Assembly: GCA_020050475.1 (NCBI GenBank)
Contig: JAGVKP010000042.1
Location: 1 to 8,298, forward strand
Length of the DNA: 8,298 nt
Direction of reading: 5' to 3'
DNA from: Candidatus Babeliales bacterium
GTDB lineage: Bacteria; Babelota; Babeliae; Babelales; JACPOV01
Shown: positions 7,427-8,298 of the stretch, piece by piece
How positions within the stretch are numbered: position 1 is the stretch's first letter
How the letters are laid out: each line of letters starts with the position of its first letter
The notes under the pieces: generated by a model
The model's database searches: none
What the model was told of the DNA's origin: nothing
What the model saw: only the letters and a program-made list of their open reading frames with translations
Translations under genes and position numbers: made by a program

Positions 7427-8298
7427 ATGCAGACCGCTACCAAAAAAGTTTTTAAACATATCTTGCCAAACGGCCTCACCATACTTGTGCGTCCGCAGCA
7501 TCTTATACCTAAAGTATCTCTCCAACTTTGGTACAACGTTGGTTCAAAACATGAACAAACTGGCGAAAAAGGGATTGCTCATCTGATTGAGCATATGATT
7601 TTCAAAGGTACACAAAAACTTTCAGAATCAGATATTAATTTAATCGTCAATAAACTTTCCGGCTCATGTAACGCATTCACCTCGTATGATTACACCGGCT
7701 ATCTTTTTGATATGCCGACGCATCATTGGAGCGAAGCATTAGAGATCATGGCAGATTGCATGCGCAACTGTACCTTCAAACAAGAGTTTCTCAACTCTGA
7801 AATGAAAGCAGTCATTCAAGAGCTCAAAATGTATAAGGATAATTACCCCTCGACACTGATCGAAGCGATGATTTCTGCGATATTTCCTGATCATCCGTAT
7901 CATTTCCCTATTATCGGATTTAAGCAAGATCTGTGGAGCTTAAAACGCGATGCTCTAGTCAATTTTTACCAAAAACATTACGTGCCAAATAACGCGACGC
8001 TCGTCGTCGTCGGCGATGTCGATCCTGAAGATGTCTACGCAAAAACAGAAAAATTATTCGGGCATATTCCGGCCGATAAATCATACACGCAAGATGAGCT
8101 CTATCACCATGCCGATTTGATAAACCAAAACGTGACCGTTTATCGCGACGTTCAGCAACCAATGGTGATGCTTGCATTCGAAGTTCCCGGCGCTCGTGCA
8201 AAACTTGACTATCCGCTCGATGTACTTTCCTGGATTTTGGGCTCCGGCAAAAGTTCGCGACTTTATCATCTTTTAGTTGATGAGCTCCAACTGGTGAC
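7427..8298 (+). CDS. M16-family (pitrilysin-type) zinc peptidase, N-terminal part (cut by window edge)
   Basis: Open from the ATG at 7427 to the right edge: 290 complete residues and no stop. Predicted metallopeptidase. Seen: a start of M16 type (LPNGLTILVRP, 13-23), the inverted zinc motif HLIEH (52-56), and a third zinc ligand E132 inside EMKAVIQE, 76 residues after H56, as in pitrilysin and mitochondrial processing peptidase. FYQKHYVPNNATLVVVGDVD begins the typical second (M16_C) domain, followed by LGSGKSSRLYHLL. All catalytic residues expected in an active subunit are therefore present. The protein starts directly in the peptidase fold with no signal peptide or membrane span, so it looks cytoplasmic, resembling the bacterial processing-peptidase-like proteins of about 400-450 residues; longer two-half forms cannot be excluded. 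The Shine-Dalgarno site is weak (AAAG). It is transcribed away from the sugar operon and shows no functional link to it. Confidence 0.92.
   Translation, partial: MQTATKKVFKHILPNGLTILVRPQHLIPKVSLQLWYNVGSKHEQTGEKGIAHLIEHMIFKGTQKLSESDINLIVNKLSGSCNAFTSYDYTGYLFDMPTHHWSEALEIMADCMRNCTFKQEFLNSEMKAVIQELKMYKDNYPSTLIEAMISAIFPDHPYHFPIIGFKQDLWSLKRDALVNFYQKHYVPNNATLVVVGDVDPEDVYAKTEKLFGHIPADKSYTQDELYHHADLINQNVTVYRDVQQPMVMLAFEVPGARAKLDYPLDVLSWILGSGKSSRLYHLLVDELQLV

Noticed and set aside
7739..8269. Several minus-strand open frames opposite the M16 gene
   Set aside because: They are antisense to a strongly supported peptidase and show no recognisable motifs.

Overview
The window is compact bacterial DNA: continuous protein genes, Shine-Dalgarno-like sites, no introns and almost no spacer. 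Six genes lie on the minus strand (about 7268 down to 1, running off the left edge) and one gene starts on the plus strand at 7427 and runs off the right edge. The species cannot be fixed from sequence alone. Base composition is moderate by eye, and the cell-surface polysaccharide theme fits a Gram-negative or candidate-phylum bacterium, but that is inference.

In transcription order, the minus-strand operon reads: wecB-type UDP-GlcNAc 2-epimerase (7268-6096); wecC-type UDP-ManNAc dehydrogenase (6073-4766); a two-domain oxidoreductase that joins an MDR/alcohol-dehydrogenase half to a Gfo/Idh/MocA half (4769-2583); a multi-spanning GT-C-like membrane protein (2586-1234); a DPM1-type polyprenyl-phosphate mannose synthase (1237-503); and the N-terminal part of a mannose-1-phosphate guanylyltransferase (503-1). 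Three junctions are 4-base ATGA overlaps and the last is a 1-base TAATG overlap. Only wecB-wecC has a gap (22 bases). This is strong evidence for one co-translated operon.

The genes make sense together. WecB and WecC would convert UDP-GlcNAc to UDP-ManNAc and then UDP-ManNAcA. The two-domain oxidoreductase probably modifies a sugar or related intermediate of the same pathway. The guanylyltransferase would make GDP-mannose, the DPM1-like enzyme would move mannose to a polyprenyl phosphate, and the GT-C protein is a good candidate for the membrane enzyme that uses the lipid-linked sugar outside the cytoplasmic membrane. The product is likely a surface glycan or glycosylated protein containing mannose and an N-acetylmannosaminuronate-type sugar (inference).

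The 158-base region 7269-7426 separates the operon from a divergently transcribed M16-family zinc peptidase gene and holds a plausible sigma-70-like promoter for each direction. I see no RNA genes, mobile elements, CRISPR arrays or long repeats.
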